From: Paracoccaceae bacterium
Lineage (GTDB): Bacteria > Pseudomonadota > Alphaproteobacteria > Rhodobacterales > Rhodobacteraceae
Assembly (NCBI GenBank): GCA_007121055.1
Contig: SKMM01000236.1
Span: 1-16,291 of the forward strand
Direction: 5' to 3'
Length of the DNA stretch: 16,291 nucleotides
Shown here: piece by piece, positions 14,754 through 16,291 of the stretch
How positions within the stretch are numbered: position 1 is the first letter of the stretch
Layout of the letters: every line of letters begins with the position of its first letter
Notes under the pieces: model-generated
The model's database searches: none
Told to the model about the DNA's origin: nothing
What the model saw: the letters and a program-made list of their open reading frames with translations, nothing else
Position numbers and translations under genes: made by a program

Positions 14754-14801
14754 CGCGGATTTCAACCTGTCAATCAAAGAAACATCCGTTTCAGATCCGC
14801 G
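14754..14801 (-). promoter_or_regulatory. Candidate regulatory region upstream of dctQ: nested inverted repeats and a -35-like box
   Basis: A dyad GAAAC-ATCC-GTTTC (14779-14792) lies inside a second inverted repeat, CGCGGAT (14754-14760) with ATCCGCG (14795-14801). Between them, on the minus strand, is TTGACA (14768-14773), a perfect -35 box, but no good -10 follows at 16-18 nt. The dyad would sit upstream of -35, a usual activator position. The A/T-rich patch (14761-14795) stands out from the GC-rich surroundings, which supports a promoter here. The regulator is unknown. Confidence 0.4.
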
Positions 14802-14850
14802 GCGGGGCAAGGCCCTGCACACGCTCGGCATCGCAGGACCACGACAAGAC

Positions 14851-14913
14851 GCCCGCCGGCGCGGGGGCCGGCGGGCTGCTCAGTTTGCAGGCAGACCGCG
14901 CCGCAGGGCGCGG
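14851..14913 (-). terminator. Two successive GC hairpins after dctP2, probable transcription terminator
   Basis: Just after the dctP2 stop, CCGCGCC (14896-14902) pairs with GGCGCGG (14907-14913) around a 4-nt loop. Further downstream GCCCGCCGGC (14851-14860) pairs perfectly with GCCGGCGGGC (14867-14876) around a 6-nt loop. On the minus strand the second hairpin is followed by GTCTTGTCG, a partly T-rich tail. They separate one TRAP operon from the next, so termination is the natural reading. Confidence 0.6.
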
Positions 14914-14921
14914 CGCGGGGC

Positions 14922-15974
14922 TCAGATCTTGCCCAGCGTGCGCAGGAACTCGTTCAGCATCTCGCCCAGCCGGCCGGAATGCTCGGGGTCCTGGGCCGAG
15001 AACTCGTCCACCACCTCCAGCGAAGCAGTGGTCAGCGCCGCCATCGCCTCGTCGTCGAGCTGCGTCAGCTCGCCGCCGAAGTCGTTGACGAACTCCTCCT
15101 TGAACAGGAAGTCGCGGTAGAGGAAATGCGCCGCAGCTTCGGCCGAGGTGGCGCGGGTGACCTCGGTCACCACCGCGCGGATGTCGTCGCCGACGCCGTC
15201 CCAGGCCTGCTGGTTGACGAAGACCTCGCCGTTTAGGTGGCCCACCAGATCGGGCTCGACGATGTAGTTGCAGACCTCCTGGAAGTTCATGCCCCAGGCG
15301 GTGGAGGTGGAGCCCCAATGCGCCCCGTCCACGACGCCGGTCTGCAGCGCCTGGTAAAGCTCGCCGCCGGGGATCGACACGGGCGCCGCCCCCATCCGCG
15401 CGAGCACCAGGCCCGCGGCCCCGGTGGAGCGCACCGGCCAGCCCTGGAAATCCGCCGCCGTGCGCAGCGGACGGTTGGCCCACAGCGTCAGGCCCGAATA
15501 GGACACGGGACCCACCTGGTGGATGCCCTGCTCGGCATAGGCCGCGCGGATGGGCTCGATCCCGCCCATCTCGTAATAGAAGATATCCATCTCCTCGTGG
15601 CGCATCCAGGTGCCGATATGGCCGTTGAGGTGGCTCGCCGCCGGCACCCGCCCGATCCAGTAGGCGGGATAGGTGAAGGCGCTCTCCAGCAGCCCCCGCC
15701 GGGTGGCGTTCAGCACCTCCATGGTGGGCACCAGCGACTCCGGCGCGTAAGGCTCCACCGTCAGCTCGCCGCCGGTGGCCTCGGTGATGCGGTTGCAGTA
15801 CCGCACGAACACCTCCTCGTAGTACCAGTTGCCGGTGGGCCAGTGGGTCTGCATGCGCCAGGTGGTGTTGCCCTGGGCGATCACCGGCGGGGCGGCCAGC
15901 GTCACGCCGGCGGCGGCGCCGGCCCCGGCGGCAAAGAAGCCGCGGCGGCTGAGGGGTCTGTTCTTCATCGTCAT
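14922..15974 (-). CDS. TRAP transporter substrate-binding protein, Tat-exported, TakP/FcbT1-like
   Basis: Periplasmic solute-binding protein of a second TRAP system, 350 aa. The N-terminus carries a twin-arginine signal (SRRGFF with R10, R11), then an Ala/Gly-rich core ending in VIAQG, so it is exported folded. The body has WRMQTHWPTGNWYY, GELTVEPYAPESLVPTMEVL, LWANRPLRTAADFQGWPVRS, GGELYQALQTGVVDGAHWGS and YIVEPDLVGHLNGEVFVNQQ, resembling the TakP/FcbT1 branch that binds 2-oxo or aromatic carboxylates; no specific ligand can be given. GGAGGA lies 8 nt before the ATG at 15974. It follows a dctM gene by 39 nt and is followed by terminator-like hairpins, so it is the last gene of its operon. 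It is a distinct branch from the Sec-exported DctP encoded at 11824-12867. Confidence 0.92.
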   Translation of the reverse strand: MTMKNRPLSRRGFFAAGAGAAAGVTLAAPPVIAQGNTTWRMQTHWPTGNWYYEEVFVRYCNRITEATGGELTVEPYAPESLVPTMEVLNATRRGLLESAFTYPAYWIGRVPAASHLNGHIGTWMRHEEMDIFYYEMGGIEPIRAAYAEQGIHQVGPVSYSGLTLWANRPLRTAADFQGWPVRSTGAAGLVLARMGAAPVSIPGGELYQALQTGVVDGAHWGSTSTAWGMNFQEVCNYIVEPDLVGHLNGEVFVNQQAWDGVGDDIRAVVTEVTRATSAEAAAHFLYRDFLFKEEFVNDFGGELTQLDDEAMAALTTASLEVVDEFSAQDPEHSGRLGEMLNEFLRTLGKI

Positions 15975-16013
15975 GGTGGGTCTCCTCCCTGTGGTGAACG
16001 TGGGCCCCGGCGC

Positions 16014-16291
16014 TCAGCGGCGCACGGGGATGTCGGTGAAGGACGTGATGATGCCGGGGAACAGGAAGATCGCGGCGCCCGTGGCCAGCATCAGGAAGAA
16101 ATACGGCAGGATCGCCCGGTAGATCTCGGTGATCGGCGTGTTGGGGCTGAGGGATTTCAGGTAGAAAAGGTTGTACCCGAAGGGCGGCGAGATGTAGCCG
16201 ATGCACAGGTTCAGCTGGAACAGGATGCAGAACCAGATCGGGTCGAACCCCAGCGCGGTCACGATGGGAAAGAAGATCGGCAGCACCAGCA
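16014..16291 (-). CDS. TRAP transporter large permease, C-terminal end (5' part outside window)
   Basis: The frame is open to the right edge of the window and stops at 16014-16016, giving the last ~91 residues of a DctM-type permease. Seen: LPIFFPIVTALGFDPIWFCI, LNLCIGYISPPFGYNLFYLK (the C-terminal pore-loop region of DctM, GYISPPFG) and a final hydrophobic helix LPYFFLMLATGAAIFLFPGI. A GTG at 16286 in this frame is an internal codon, not a start. It precedes the Tat-exported binding protein gene by 39 nt and should be its membrane partner. The FGYNLFYLK ending is that of the mannitol/chloroaromatic-type TRAP large subunits, which agrees with the binding protein's type. Confidence 0.92.
   Translation of the reverse strand, partial: LVLPIFFPIVTALGFDPIWFCILFQLNLCIGYISPPFGYNLFYLKSLSPNTPITEIYRAILPYFFLMLATGAAIFLFPGIITSFTDIPVRR

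Overview
The window is a GC-rich stretch of an alphaproteobacterial, probably Rhodobacteraceae-like, chromosome. The basis is strong G/C bias at third codon positions, many TRAP transporter genes, and a urea ABC transporter (urt) operon. The assignment is inferred from gene content and composition, not from a marker gene. Nearly all the DNA is coding. No tRNA, rRNA, CRISPR array, insertion sequence or phage gene was seen. The longest non-coding gap is 277 bases.

Layout. On the + strand, bases 1-5322 hold the urea transporter: the 3' part of urtA (periplasmic binding protein), then urtB, urtC (permeases), urtD, urtE (ATPases). urtB-urtE are packed with gaps of 4, -4 and 1 nt. A perfect 11-bp GC hairpin separates urtA from urtB. 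A DUF938 methyltransferase-like gene follows on the same strand. From 6113 onward every gene is on the - strand. Read in transcription order from the right edge, these are: the end of a TRAP large permease (dctM2, cut by the window), a Tat-exported TRAP binding protein (dctP2), terminator-like hairpins, a complete dctQ-dctM-dctP TRAP operon, a 277-nt intergenic region with a 10-bp inverted repeat, and a three-gene catabolic operon. That operon is diaminopropionate ammonia-lyase, an M20-type N-carbamoyl-amino-acid/allantoate amidohydrolase and an N-carbamoyl-D-amino-acid hydrolase, joined by two 4-bp overlaps. Last come a Phd/YefM-type antitoxin, a PIN-domain toxin and a MscS channel.

How they fit together. 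The theme is scavenging of organic nitrogen. The urt system imports urea. The lyase plus two carbamoylases would turn carbamoylated (ureido) amino acids into free amino acids, CO2 and ammonia, and cleave 2,3-diaminopropionate to pyruvate and two ammonia. The adjacent TRAP system is a candidate importer of the substrate. The most interesting hypothesis is that the tightly coupled lyase/M20/nitrilase trio, with its TRAP importer, is a pathway for ureido derivatives of 2,3-diaminopropionate such as albizziine or 2,3-diureidopropionate. The enzyme families are secure; the specific substrate is inference. No urease genes are visible next to urt in this window.
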